A stretch of DNA of 64,000 nt, from assembly GCF_963169125.1 (NCBI RefSeq), contig NC_084800.1, positions 149,726,397 to 149,790,396 on the forward strand. The letters are read 5' to 3'. Positions within the stretch are counted from its first letter, which is position 1. Every line of letters begins with the position of its first letter. Shown here piece after piece: positions 37,736 to 51,065 of this stretch. The notes below the pieces were generated by a model. It searched no databases and was not told the DNA's origin. It saw only the letters and a program-made list of their open reading frames with translations. The stretch is from Humulus lupulus. Taxonomy: Eukaryota > Streptophyta > Magnoliopsida > Rosales > Cannabaceae. Position numbers and translations under genes: made by a program.

Positions 37736-38277
37736 ATATGACATTGTAGTCATTTATATGAATGACATACATGCAAGAGTAGGGTTATTACTACTAGGCA
37801 TGCTTATTATGATTTGGTAACGTAATATTAACTTTTTGTGAGCATGTTTAAGTTTTCTTGCTGGGCCTTGGCTCATGGGTGTTATGTGGTCCAGGTAAGG
37901 GGAAAGGAAAGCTGGACCAGCCATGAGTTGGAGAGCTTAGGTGGCGACGTGTACATATGCGGCCGCTCAACCACCACAGCCAAGGTTTCTCAGAGGAACT
38001 AAGGTTAAACCCTATTTTTTCCGCGTAGGTCGGTGGGTCGTAACTTTTGAGTTGTAATTATCCTTTGGGAACTCCAAACAACTTTGTAAATGTTTATTGT
38101 GGGATCCCATATACAACTTGATGTTTTAATGAAATATCCATTCATTTTGACCGAAATTTTTAACCTGGATCTGTTAATCACCTTTAGATGCATGTTTATG
38201 GCCTAATGACTCGTTTAGCAAGTTAAGCACTATTTAAAATACATAGTGTAATGGTCTTGGCTAACCAGAGTGTTACA

Positions 38278-39323
38278 AGTTGCATCTATTATATTTCAAT
38301 CGTTCATTGTAAAAGCCTTTTAGACCTTTTTCCAAAGGCAACCTTCATGTCAAATATAGATGGCGGAAGTCACTACACCATAATTTTTTCTCCTTATTCC
38401 TTTCTATTCTTCCTTTGAATCTTCCTATGTTTCTTCTCTTAATCACTCTCTTATCAGGGGTTGCTCTAGTCATCTGAGCTCCAATTTAAACAAGCCAAAA
38501 TTCATTCATCTACACGAGGCAATCAGATGGCGTTTAACTTGGGTTGTTTATGAATATCTCTTGGTTCCATATGTGGTTTAGGACTCTGAAAATTCCTCTA
38601 AAATTTTCAAATCCAAGACTATAACATCGGTCTTTATTAGTGTTGGAATTCTTTCCTCACCCTTGCTTTGATCTGTATATTCATGTCATAATAATAAAAG
38701 AACTACTTAATAAAATCATTGTGCAATTTCCAATTCGAATTCATACATCATTGAACTCATTTCCAACCGTGGTGTATCTCATTCATTTTCTTTTTCGAAC
38801 ATAATATGTTTGTAACGTTCAACGTCTCATTCTGAGGTTGTCCATCACTTGCCCCCTCATTTATTTTCGTCATCATTCCTCATTTGCTCATCAACAGAAT
38901 TCCATGTCATGCTCAAATCATCTCCTTTGTTCTTACTAATTCTTTTATTACTCTTATATTTTCTTTAAAACTAGCATTAATGGCCTCTATTGATGCAATT
39001 TCCTTTACAAGATAACTATGTTCTTGTGTCATTATCTTTTCTGATCATGCTCTTTAATCGATTCTGTTGACTTTCATTTTGATCATGCTCTTAATTATTT
39101 ATATTCTAGGAGCACTTTTGTGCTTACACTATCAGAAAATCGTGCTCTTTGCAGTTCTATTGGGAATAGTTATTCTCCTCTGTCCGTGGCGGGCAACAAC
39201 AACGCATTGTTTTTTCACTATTCATCTATTAATCTTGTTATATTTCTCAATGGTGCATCATCATTGTCCATAATTTCTTCTCCATGCTTTTCTCGCTATC
39301 ATTTCCAACAATTTGGCAAAATC
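38278..39323. other. Unassigned stretch; continuation of the locus left of LTR I
   Basis: Removing the nested LTRs joins this sequence to the 21.5-24.0 kb pseudogene. It is pyrimidine-rich on the plus strand with short open frames but no recognisable domain. A CACTACACCATAATTTTTTC motif at 38373-38392 resembles a CACTA terminus, with no partner found. Confidence 0.35.
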
Positions 39324-40529
39324 TGTAACATCTTGTAATTTCTATACTTGGATTATTTAATTAAAAAGGGGGATCATTTGAGAAATTATGAAAATTAAAT
39401 CAGTATTCATTTAATTGTATAGTGGGATAATAGATGGATTTTATATCCAAAATTATGTATAATTCTTTGGAATAAATAATAAATGATATTAAAGTTTATA
39501 ATAAAAAAATAATTGGAACTTAAAGATTTTATCTTTTAATTTGTATAATTATTATTTATTGGGAAATAAATAATAAGAAATTTTTAAATTGGTAAATAGA
39601 ATTGATCAAGATTTGAAGATTTATATTTTAGAATTATGAGAGTTAAAATAAAAAGAAATTTTGATCTCGTAATATTTTATGAAGATAAATAAAAAGAAGT
39701 TTTTAATTAAAATAAAAACACATTTATCAAATTGTGAAAAGTTTTGTTGGAATTATAAATTAACCAAAATAATTATTAATTTTATGGGAAGTTTTAAAAT
39801 AAAAATGAAATAATATTTTGTGGGACTAAATTGTAGAAACTAATTAGTGTTGGGAATTAAGTTAAAAATTTAAAAGAAAATTGGTTTATAATATGTTTTT
39901 GTTTATTATTTAAAAAGTTCATAAATAAATATATAAATCAATTTTTAATTAAATATTAAATAAGAAAATGAAATTTTTAAAACCCTAAAATTTAAAAAAA
40001 AAAAACCAAAATATTCTTTCTCTTTCCTCTCATAGTTCGCTCTATCCCGATTCACCCACTCTCTCTCTTCCTCAGATCTCAGTCGGCCAAGCCCGACTGA
40101 CCCCCTTCCCGACGCCAGAGCCATACACACACCTCATAAGGCCATCAACGGAAGCTTCGAAGTTCCGCCAGCTATGGGTATTTCGAGACTTCCCAAGCAA
40201 AATATGGCTACCTCGAGCCTCCTTGAGCCAAACGACCATCACCTCGAGCTTCCTCATATCATGGGCAACAAAACCCACCAAGTAATTGGCTCTGATTGTG
40301 GTCGGAAAAAGAAAGGTGAACTCGCTCGAATCCGTGGAGGTCCGAGAACTTATGGTGCAAATCCGGCCACCACGGTCCGTTCCAAGAGGAACCACTACAA
40401 CTATGACATTCCCAGTGTCTTAGGATTTATAGCCCATTCATTGTTTTTCTGAACCGCCATCATGGAGTGGTGGCTCCGCCGTCACCAGAGCTCAAGTGAG
40501 GGTCTCAGCCAGCGAAAGTTTACATCAGC
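39324..40529 (+). other. AT-rich LTR-like start followed by a leader-like segment, no supported gene
   Basis: It opens with TGTAACATCTTG at about 39324, LTR-like. About 700 bases of extremely AT-rich sequence follow, then a C-rich segment (40010-40520) resembling a transcript leader. An open frame at 40174-40452 has no recognisable domain. The copia RT fragment starts abruptly at about 40530. Confidence 0.35.
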
Positions 40530-41685
40530 CAACCACCAGGCTTTGAAGAATCTCCCGATGCAAAGGTTGTCTGCAAGTTTAACAACTCACTATATGGCCT
40601 AAAACAATCTCCTCGAGCTTGGTTTGATCGGTTCTCGAAAGTATTCAAAAGTCTTGGGTACACACAATATCAAACCGATCATACACTGTTCATTAAGCAA
40701 TCAGAAAATGGGAAAATTACTATCCTGATAGTATATGTCGATGATATAATTGTCACTGGAAGTAATACCGAGGAGATAAGTCTAATCAAAGAGATGATGG
40801 CAAAGGAGTTTGAAGTCAAAGATCTTGGGGCATTAAAATATTTTCTAGGTATGGAAATTGCGAGAAGCAAAAAAGGAATTTATGTATCTCAACAAAAATA
40901 TACTCTTGATCTCCAAATGAAACCGGGATGCTTGGTTGCAAGCCTAGCATAACTCCAATTGAACTTGGAGACAAAACTAAAATGTTTGAAGGAGATCCAG
41001 TTGACAAAGGAAGATACCAGCAGCTAGTAGGGAAGCTTATTTATCTATCTCACACTAGACCAAACATTGCCTTCGCTGTGAGTCTAGTAAGTCAATTTAT
41101 GCACGATCCGTGTCAAGGCCATTTCAATGTTGTGTATAGAATCTTGAGATATCTGAAACAAGCACCAGGAAAGGGACTATTCTTCAAGAAGACAAATGAA
41201 AGAAAGGTTGAAGTCTTTATAGATGCTGACTGGGCTGGATCAATTGATGACAGGAAATCTACATCCAGTTATTGTACCCTACTATGGGGTAATCTAGTTA
41301 CTTGGAGAAGTAAAAAGCAACTGTTGTTGCAAGAAGCAGTGCAGAAGCAGAATTTAGGGCTATGGCTCACGGGGTATGTGAAGTTATATGGCTAAAACGA
41401 CTGCTTGGAGAATTAAAGATAGAATATGAAGCTCATATGCAATTATTATGCGACAACAAGTCTACCATCAGTATAGCACATAATCATGTACATCATGACA
41501 GAACCAAGCATGTAGAAGTGGATCGACACTTTATCAAAGAAAAAATTGATGGAGGGATAATCAGCGTTAAGCATGTGCACACTGATCAACAACTGGCGGA
41601 TATACTAACTAAGGGACTATCTGAACGAGTATTTAATTTCCTTACAAACAAGCTTGGACTTATTAACATTTACAGTCAAGCTTGA
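40530..41685 (+). pseudogene. Ty1/copia reverse transcriptase-RNase H fragment
   Basis: It starts mid-RT with a PPGFEESPDAKVVCK-like stretch and SLYGLKQSPRAWFDRF. The catalytic LIVYVDDIIVTG block (about 40718-40755) and KDLGALKYFLGMEIARS follow. A frameshift near 40915-40925 moves the text to the frame holding GMLGCKPSITPIE, SHTRPNIAFAVSLVSQFMH and VFIDADWAGSIDDRKSTS (RNase H). A second frameshift near 41335 leads to the final frame with MAHGVCEVIWLKRLLGEL, CDNKSTISIAHN and RTKHVEVDRHFIKEKI. It stops at TGA 41683-41685, just before the polypurine tract. Gag, protease, integrase and the 5' LTR are missing, so this is a 5'-truncated, inactive end of a copia element. Confidence 0.92.
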
Positions 41686-41692
41686 GGGGGAG
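41683..41692 (+). other. Polypurine tract of the copia element
   Basis: TGAGGGGGAG lies immediately before TGTTGACAGCC. It overlaps the pol stop codon. Confidence 0.88.
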
Positions 41693-41921
41693 TGTTGACA
41701 GCCAGAAAATAAAGTCACAAAGATATGCAATATTAGTTGTAGTTTTTTAGATGTGATAGCTGTAGTCTTTTATTGTATATAAGTTTCCTTATTTATAGGA
41801 TTTTTATTCTTTGACATTTATTGTGATTATTCTATACAGTCCCTATAAAAGGGCATACCTAGCATTGATAAAATACACAAGAAAAATAGTTTCAAATCTT
41901 CTCTCATTTTATTCTTTAACT
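41693..41921 (+). repeat. Short copia 3' LTR with TATA box
   Basis: It starts TGTTGACAGCCAG after the polypurine tract. TATAAAA at 41844-41850 marks the promoter of this LTR type, followed by a short R/U5. The right end is approximate because the next repeat (family F) joins without a clear CA-3' end or target duplication. Confidence 0.75.
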
Positions 41922-44269
41922 GGATTATGTGTGATTTAAATGATTAAATTCATGCTTATATGAGATGCAGGATTATGAGTATTAGTATGCATGTAGGCCC
42001 TGATTAGGTTATAAGGGCATATTCATAATTTTTGCCCGTTGAGGGCAAAAATGTAATTATTTGTGATAAATTTTTGAGACCACATTATTATGTGGATATA
42101 TTAGTAGCTTGTGACTCGAGGCGATCCTTGTGAGCAGTTTAGCGGAAAGGTCACGGTGGAGATTTATACCTGACTCGGGGTGAGCCTGTGGGTATTTCTG
42201 GGAATCTGGGAAATGTATTGGAGACTATTTGACATTGAGGAAAATTATTGGTGATTAGTTAGGTGTCAGGGTTTAAGTGGAATTATTAGGGACACCCGAG
42301 GAATTAGCGGGAATTGGGAGCAATGACCAAAATGCCCTTAGAATGTTTTAAGGTTTAGATTTTAATGGGAGGGCAAAATGGTCATTTGGTTTAATAAAGG
42401 GATAAATGATATGCTGCTTCTATGGACTTAGTGGAATTGTTAGAAAGTGTGAGAAGCTTAAGGAAAGAGGCAAAAGGAAGAAAGAAAGAAAAACATAACA
42501 CCTAAGCTTACCTTATTTTCTCTCACTCGGTTCCCTTTTTTCTTCACCATCTCTTAAGGAATTTTGAAGCTTTAAGTCAGGAAAGCTTGGGCTGGAGCTT
42601 GGGGCTAGGATCCTTGGTGAAGTTAAGAGATTTAGTAGGAGTTAATACTTAATTAAGGTAAGGTTTAAAGCTATGTTGAGATTGCTGAGTTTTGGTGAGT
42701 TTGGTCTGAATTTTCTAACCTTGATGAAGTTGATTATGATCTTGAACTTTGGATGGGAATTCAAGGTATTAAGCTTGAGGAATTGAGGAGCATAAGGCTG
42801 GAAGGGCAACTTAGGGTCGAATTCCCCACTTAAGGTAAGAAATTCTAATCTTGAACACTTGAGTTTCTGGGTTGTCCTAGTTTTATGGTTGAGTTCTTGA
42901 GTTTTGGATTCAAATCTTGTTGTCTTTGTTTGAAGGTCCATGTGGCTAAGTTTTGGGTTGTTGGGTTATGTGGGGTGAGATATAGATGATGGTAGGCTCA
43001 ATTTGGTGTGTGGTTGAGGTTTGGAAGGGTTCTAAGGGGTTTTGGTTCGAGGAAAATCGAAGGAAGAAAAGAGAGTGTCGAAGGTGCTATGACTAGCGTT
43101 GTAGCGCTAGCATTTGGGTGCTACAGCGCTAGGCTTGGGTTTTTCTGGGGCTTTTGGCTCTACTTGTACCGCTGTAGCGCCCACTTAGTGGCATTGTAGT
43201 GCTACCCTGCCTTCAGATTAGGATTTTTGGGTTATTTCTTAAGGTTTTCGGCCGGGGGCTCGGGGTTTGATTCCACCACCCAGTTTGGTGGAATTAGGGC
43301 TTCTTGAAGGCTTGGAATTGGTCTCGAGGTTAGGTTATGGAATTGAAGTTTAGTGCTGGTTCTAACTTATGGCTATGACTAGGTATCCGCCAGGGCTCGG
43401 ACGAGATCGTGCTTGAGGGCCGGTTTCACTAATCAAGCTATCGGAATCTAAAGGTAAGAAACTGCACTCGGTTATGTGTTAATGTTGGGACTAAGAGCTC
43501 CCTATATTTATATGTGATGTCATGAGATGGTATTATTCCATGGGACATGTGATAAACAGCCTAAGAGTGCCAGAATCAATATATGCGCACAGGGCGCGGC
43601 TCGGCCACTGGTAGCTGAGGACAACTTAATATTCACTGAGCTCGGTTTAAGCGGGCCGGAGTCAGTGGGATAAATAGGGGATGCGACCTAAGGGCGTTGA
43701 CCCTCGTTAATATATGAATTGGTTATTAATGTTAATTTGATGAACTTGGTATGCTGAATGCCTGATTATGTGAATATTATGGATTGCTGAATATATGACT
43801 ATGCTTTATGAGTTATCTAATTGATCGATTGATGATTATGCTCTGTTATCTGGTTTCTTACTGGACCTTGGCTCACGGGTGCTTCATGGTGCAGGTAAAG
43901 GCAAGAGCAAGGTCAACCAGTCCTAAGTTGGAGAGCTTCGGGGGCTGAATGTACATAGTCAGCTGATCGGCCGCCAAGGCCGAGGAGTGATACAGGACGG
44001 GAGAAGCCTAAACGTCTGTTTTTCCCTTAGAGTGGCCAATACATGTTTATAACTTGGAATTTTGTAAACTGTCTTTTAAACTCTATTTCTTTCGGGATCC
44101 CATGTACATAATGTTTAATTAAGTGAGATGTAACTTTTATGACCAAAATATTTTAACCCTAGTTCAAATATAGTTTCAGTAACACGTTTCTAACTAAATG
44201 ACTTGGTTAGCAAGTATTGCACCTTTATAAACACACAGTGTAATGGTCTTGGCTATCCAGGGCATTACA
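41922..44269 (+). repeat. Family F LTR, first ~70 bases missing
   Basis: It aligns from about base 70 of the 10042-12445 copy to the end. It has the ACCACATTATTATGTGGATA hairpin (about 42080), GTAGCGCTAG and AGCGCTAGG motifs (43090-43210), AGGTAAGAAACTGCACTCGG (about 43452), CACAGGGCGCGGCTCGGCCA (about 43590), TGGACCTTGGCTCACGGG (about 43865) and the end GGGCATTACA at 44269. The 5' end is fused to the copia LTR, so either it was truncated or the copia LTR replaced it. Confidence 0.82.
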
Positions 44270-44696
44270 ATTTTTGTATAAAGGAGTTTTGGAAGGAAAT
44301 TTATTATTGTGAGTATAATTATTAATAATAATAATTATTATATTATTAAGAATTTCTTATACTTAAATCATATTTTCTTATGATGTTACTGGTATGATTT
44401 TCATAATAATATTACAATTATTATAAATGGAAAAGGGTTATGTTGTCTATGATTTCATCAGTCGACACATGGCAGTTATTAGAAAGGTAATGAAGCCTCT
44501 TAGGGATGATGAAGTCTTGCGGAGCTCGCCTAGAGCTGCTTGGAGTGAAAGCTCCTCCAGGCGCAGTTTGATCCCTCGCTTGGAGATAATGTCTTCAAGT
44601 TAGGTCACGTCCTGAGGTCCTATGTTGGGGTCCTCTCATCTGATGGGTCGGTTAGTCCTCCAAGCCTAAGGAGTTTCTCCTTGAGGTATGGAGGGA
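44270..44696. other. Unassigned AT-rich then GC-balanced spacer
   Basis: The left half is AT-rich ('attattaataataataattat'). The right half (44500-44690) looks like the 3' untranslated part of an LTR element leading to a purine-rich GGTATGGAGGGAG before a possible LTR start at 44697. No gene is visible. Confidence 0.35.
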
Positions 44697-45164
44697 GTGT
44701 CAGGTGTCAGCCCCAATGACTTCGGACAACAAGCGTCCACCTGACAGCTTTTGTGCCTCGAGAAGTAGTGTCGAGGTCATACACTAGACAATCAGTATGT
44801 TCCAAGGTACTGTCTGACATGGGAGACATGTGGCTACACCCTGGCACTGTCAGGGGCATCTTCCCCATATAAAAGTTGGTTGCGTTCTACAAATTGGGCC
44901 CCGTGCAATCTGCATGGGCCTACCGCAACCTTTACCATAGAAAAGTTTTTTAATTAAGCTTTTAATCCCACTTAGGTTGGAATATTCTTGTAATAACTTC
45001 TCATTAAGAGAGTCAATTGCTCTCAATCTCTATAAATAGGGCTAGGGCACCATTGTAAAAAGGGTTCCCAGTTTTGGTATTTAGATAATTGCATAAACAG
45101 TGCCTGAAACTCCATTGAAGCTTGCCCAACCAAACTTCACAGATCATAATACTAAAAGCCTCGT
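44697..45164 (+). repeat. Partial LTR with TATA box, unrelated family
   Basis: It begins TGTCAGGTGTCAGCC directly after the purine run GGAGGGAG. TATAAATAGG at 45031-45040 is a strong plant TATA box. The expected R/U5 follows ('accattgtaaaaagggttccc'). It is cut at 45164 by the next LTR. The layout (polypurine tract, LTR, TATA) suggests the 3' LTR of a gypsy-type element on the plus strand. Confidence 0.6.
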
Positions 45165-45633
45165 TGTAGCATCCCAAATTTGCTAAATAAGGCTTAGGGC
45201 CTTGATTAGCGTGTTTGGAGAGCAATAAGTGGTTTATTATGTAAATGTGTGAACTTGTTGAGTGTGGATTAGAAATGCATGTTTAGGTGAATTAAATATG
45301 CATGTGGGCCCCATTTGGTTATTAGGGGCATGTTTGTAATTTTAGCCTGTTGAGGGCATAAATGTAATAATTGAGAATATTATGATATATTTGTGATATA
45401 TCCATGTTGCACGATCCGAGATAGTCCTAGGGAGTTGTTTAGCAAGAAAGTCACAACGGGGTTGAATACCCGACTCGGGGCGAGCCAAGGGGTATTCCGA
45501 GAATTAGATGTTTTATTGGGTTACCGAGTTATGAAAATAAATATTTGGAGATATATTTGAAGTTAGAATGTTTAGGAGGGAATATTGGGGAAATTTACCA
45601 TTTTTCCCTCAAAGACGATTTTGGTACCCCGAG
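45165..45633 (+). repeat. 5' 469 bases of a TGTAGCATCCC-type LTR, duplicated in tandem with the next copy
   Basis: It runs from TGTAGCATCCCAAATTTGC to GGTACCCCGAG and is then followed at once by a second start, TATAGCGTCCC. The two 469-base stretches (45165-45633 and 45634-46102) are nearly colinear with scattered substitutions and small indels. Either one LTR inserted near the front of another, or the start was duplicated by unequal exchange. Confidence 0.8.
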
Positions 45634-47142
45634 TATAGCGTCCCAAATTTACTAATAAGGCTTAGGGCCTTGATTAGCGTGCCTAGAGGGCAATAAGTGA
45701 TTTATTGTTATAATATGTGAATTTGATGAATATGTGATTATAAATGCATGTTTAGGTGAATTAAATATGCATGTGGGCCCTGTTTGGTTATTAGGGGCAT
45801 GTTTGTAATTTTAGCTCGTTGAGGGCATAAATGTAATAATTGTGAATATTGTTATATATTTGTGATATATCTGTGATGCAAAATCCGAGACGGTCCTAGG
45901 GAGCGGTTTAGCTAGAAAGTTACAACGGGGTCGAATACCTGACTCGGGCTGAGTCGAGGGGTATTCCGAGCATTAGATGTTTATTGGGTTATGAAAATAA
46001 AAAATTGGAGATATATTTGATGTTCGAACATTTAGGAGGGAATATTGGGGAAATTTACCATTTTGACCTTAGGGACGTTTTGGTACCCTGAGCCTTTGAG
46101 GTAACCTTAGAAACTTAATTTAAATAAAACAAAATTGAGGAAGCACTGAGAAACCAAGGAACTGACCCAAAACTCTCTTCTCTTTCTCTTGTTTTCTCTC
46201 AACCTTACCAAGGGGAACTTTGAGGAGATTAAGCTAGGAAATTCAGAACTCAAGGTTGGAGCCTGGGGGGATTGAAGCTTGGAGCTTAGGAGATTAACTC
46301 AGAGATTTAATTAAGTAAAGGTAAGCTTTTAACTTGATGAATTAGGTTGATTTTCTGCTGGTATTTCAGAGTTTTGCATGTGAGTTAGATGAAGAATCAT
46401 TATTGAGTTTAGATGAGGTTTGGGGTTAAATCTAATTAGGTTTTGTTAGTAAGACTATAGTAGAACTTCTGTGATGAAGGAATTGGATTATTGGGTCGAT
46501 TTTGAGGTGAATTGGCATTGTTTTGGAGGTAAAAATGGAGGATTTTTCTGGGTTCGAAGGGTTGGGTCGCGGCATTGTTCTTGCTGAGTCGTGGCCCTCT
46601 AGAACAAGTTGGAGGCCAGGAAGAGGGGCGGGCCGCGACACACCCTAGCTTGGGTCACGGCGCGCCGCCCTGTTTTGGGGTTGGGGGTTTTTGGTTGAGG
46701 CAGGCCCCAACATGGGTTTATGGGGTCGCGACACTTAGTGTGTTTTTGGGCTTCAAGGAGGTTTTCAGCTCGAGAATCCAAAACTTAAGGCTCAGGATGG
46801 ATTTTATCACCTGGATTGATAGAATTCAAGGTCCTAGAGACTAGAATTATGACCCAAAGGTATTTAATGGATTAGAACTTGATGGATGGATGTTGTTGAT
46901 GCATTGTGACTAGGTTTTCAGCGCGACTCGGACTAGGGGACTGTGCTCGGTACATCGATGCTTAGAAATATTGAGACACAGGTAAGAAAACTGTTGTACC
47001 CGTAGAGCAGGGTGAGGCCCTATAGTTTGTATTGCAGGGCATGACCCTATATGTTTGTGTTGTAGGGCGTAGCCCCATTGATAATGTTAATACATGTTTA
47101 AGTACTTGTTTAATTATGTTATGTGTGCATACATGTGAATGA

Positions 47143-47255
47143 ACGGCAAGAGCTGGGAATGGTGAAGGCCAAGAATGGTGAGGGCCGAGAATGGCGAGGG
47201 CTAGGAACGGCATAGGCTGAGAATGGCAATGCCGAATATGGCAAAGGGCCGGGAG
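47143..47255 (+). repeat. Short tandem of a (G)AATGGYRAGGGCCGA-like unit
   Basis: Five to six imperfect units of about 16-20 bases. The reverse counterpart lies at 13315-13385 in LTR G, so it is a fixed feature of this subfamily. Confidence 0.7.
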
Positions 47256-47579
47256 CAGCATTAAACACGCAAAGTGCGAGTTGCCAGGGTGAGACCCTAT
47301 AGGATACCTGTGATATCCTCATAATGTAGACCACGAACCCAGGGCGTGGTAAAGCACTTGGGACGACATGGTCGTATGTGTTTAGCCAGTCACTACACCA
47401 AATACCATTTTCTATAGTACATAACTATAAGCTTAAAAGGAGGTAAAGCGGTAAAGCGGTATAATAGGTAAAGCGGTAAACTTAAAAGGAGGTAAACTTA
47501 AAAGGGAGGGAAACAAAAAAAAAATTGTTGGGTAATGTTAAAATGGAGGGAAACCCACGGTTTTAGCCTAGCCCTATTA

Positions 47580-47960
47580 TCTCAAAACCCAATCCCTAAT
47601 GACGTGTTCTTTCTCTCAGCTCTCTCTTTCTCCCAGCGTTCTTTCTCTCAGCTCTCTTCTTTCTCTCGCTCTCTCTCTCCCAGCGTTCTTTCTCTCGCTC
47701 TCTCTGTCTCCCCAGAGTCTCAGCGTTCTTTCTACCCTCTCCATCGCACGAGCTATTGGAGCACACCACGGCAGAGGAGCACTCTCTCCACTGGAATTGC
47801 ATGCTCTTTCTTCCCCAAGTTGTGATCGAAGAGAGTGAAGAAAATGGCGACTAGTCAGTTCAAGGCAGAGACTTTGTTCGATTTGATGAAGCATCACTTC
47901 GAAACCGAATAGGGTAAACAGCTTTGCAATCTCGTTTACCAGATCAATCTCGCACCCAAG
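47580..47960 (+). pseudogene. Sterol carrier protein 2 (SCP2) exon 1 with leader, captured fragment
   Basis: SCP2 is a small lipid-binding protein of peroxisomes. The ATG at 47844 opens MATSQFKAETLFDLMKHHFE; an in-frame TAG (47910-47912) follows, then GKQLCNLVYQINLAPK up to a GT splice donor at 47961. The opening residues, the GK block and the LVYQIN(I/L)APK end are the exon-1 signature of plant SCP2 as I know the family. Upstream, 47595-47745 is a TC-rich leader typical of plant 5' UTRs. No later SCP2 exon (the lipid-binding core) was found. The stop and the missing exons make it a gene fragment, taken as genomic DNA together with its 5' region. Confidence 0.7.
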
Positions 47961-48304
47961 GTCTTATTTTTATTTTTATTTTATTTTATTTTTTGATAAA
48001 CTAAAAAAGGGGAATTTTGATTTGGTTTGTGACACCTCTCAGCTTCTCCTCATCAGTCCCCGAACACTTTAAGGTTCAAGAACTATAGTTTTGGTGCTTT
48101 AATTTCAGGGGAACTGAGTTTATGGTTTTATTATTGCTTTAAAATTTGGATTTTTGTTGTCGGTGACTCATTTGTTTTAGAGATGTTATTGTTTTAATAA
48201 GGTTTTGAGTGTCTATTTTATGCATATTGATGAATATTCTAGAGAAATTTGCAGCTAAGTAAATTTATTGCTAATTTTTTTGATGAATATTCTCTTCCCT
48301 ATTT

Positions 48305-48360
48305 ATGGTTGAAGCTCCTCTTCATGTTTCAAATGTTCAAGTTATTGATCTAGTCACAGG
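48305..48360 (+). pseudogene. Organellar L24-type ribosomal protein, single exon fragment
   Basis: The open stretch reads MVEAPLHVSNVQVIDLVTG and then meets a GT donor (GTATGTG) at 48361. APLHVSNVQ(V/L)(I/L)DP-TG is the conserved block following the KOW domain in bacterial-type L24 ribosomal proteins, which plants encode in the nucleus for their organelles. Here the Pro after the Asp is Leu. No acceptor AG precedes it at the expected place, so the fragment is truncated on its 5' side. The identification rests on 16-17 residues, so it is likely rather than certain. Confidence 0.55.
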
Positions 48361-48506
48361 GTATGTGATGCATCCATGGTAAGAGCACTCGTGCAACAAA
48401 GGTTTTGAATTTATGAATGCATCTGGTTAAATATCCTTGTGCTTTTGGTTTTAGCTATTATGCTTTTTAGTTATTCGCTGAGTGATTTTCTTATTACTTT
48501 ACATAG

Positions 48507-50190
<1,684 letters not shown>

Positions 50191-51065
50191 TCAATCAAGA
50201 TATTGATCAAATATCTTTTTGATATATAGTTCATAGAGTAATTTATTAAAACATGTAGAGCCAAGACCAGAGATCACGACAACTTGCACAAACACAATTT
50301 GATCCAAAGAAACAGTCACAAGAACAAACCAGTTAGAAGAAACACACAAGAAATCAAACCAGTTAAAACACAACACCAAGAATTACGTGGTCCTAATTAG
50401 AGTCAAAACTTAGAACTCTAAGCTACATCCATGTGCAGCCACTTTTATTAGAACTTCCTTCTTCTTTCAGTACAAATCTCTCTTCTCTCAGTTACAGATT
50501 TTTTTACTAATTACAAGGAAAAGTTTCTAAAAAATTATATGTAAAAGTATACAACTCAACAATATATATAGCAGTAGTAAACATAACGAAACATAACTAA
50601 TTGCTTTACAAGAATGGTTGTAAACATAAAAGATTGCTGACTGGACCAAAATAACTAACAAATTCTCCAACTCAACAGTATATATACCAGCCATATAGCT
50701 TCCTTGACAACTTCTGTTAAAGCTATATGTTCAGCTTCTGTAGTAGATAAAGCAACCATCTTTTGCAAACTGGCTTTCCCAGCTAACCGTTGTACCGAAA
50801 ACTGCCAAAACATAACCTGTAAGTGATTTTCTAATTTCTAGACAGCCTGCAAAATATGAGTCAACAAAACCTTCTATAGCAGCTGTCCTATATTTGTTTC
50901 CAGCTCCACCATAGACCTGAAATCTATACCCAAAATTAGTTTTGCAGCACCCAAATCTTTCATCTCAAATTATTTTTTCAGTTCATCCTTTACCCTTTCA
51001 ATTTCTCTATGTAATTTCAGCCAGAGTATATTCAGTGTATACTCTATAATTTCTATTAGAGTATA
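50191..51065 (-). pseudogene. Copia RT/RNase H scrap with part of an LTR, inside the CACTA element
   Basis: On the minus strand, 50940-51060 reads as the RT segment FEMKDLGAAKLILGIDF. This jumps directly to RNase H text at 50690-50930 (GFVDSYFAGCLEIRKSLTGY, VLAVFGTTVSWESQFAKDG). A TGTTGAGTTGGAGAATTTG at about 50677 is the probable start of its 3' LTR, which fills 50191-50677 and has a typical 'aattacgtggtcctaatt' U5-like region. The element is deleted, frameshifted and inactive. Confidence 0.8.

Larger units (their letters stand above)
24008..38277 (+). repeat. Long LTR I, split in three by elements at 25816-35161 and 35389-37735
   Basis: The pieces 24008-25815, 35162-35388 and 37736-38277 make one LTR of about 2.58 kb. 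It begins TGTAATGTCCCAAATTACC and ends CCAGAGTGTTACA. The outer flanks are ACTTG (24003-24007) and AGTTG (38278-38282), a 5-bp duplication with one mismatch. Its 3' piece (37850-38000) is closest to the LTRs of the inserted chromovirus, so host and guest are relatives. It contains a CT microsatellite and a 51-bp tandem array. Confidence 0.75.

Noticed and set aside
39067..39338. Hydrophobic small ORFs that look like membrane peptides
   Set aside because: T-rich sequence gives Leu/Ile-rich translations by chance; two frames overlap and no start context or homology is visible.
40072..40452. Two opposing frames of about 100 residues before the copia RT
   Set aside because: Neither has a recognised domain; the region looks like an LTR or leader sequence.
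47599..47838. Open frames rich in Ser/Leu or Arg/Glu across 47535-47897
   Set aside because: They are translations of a TC-rich leader (ttctttctctc repeats) upstream of the SCP2-like ATG, not proteins.
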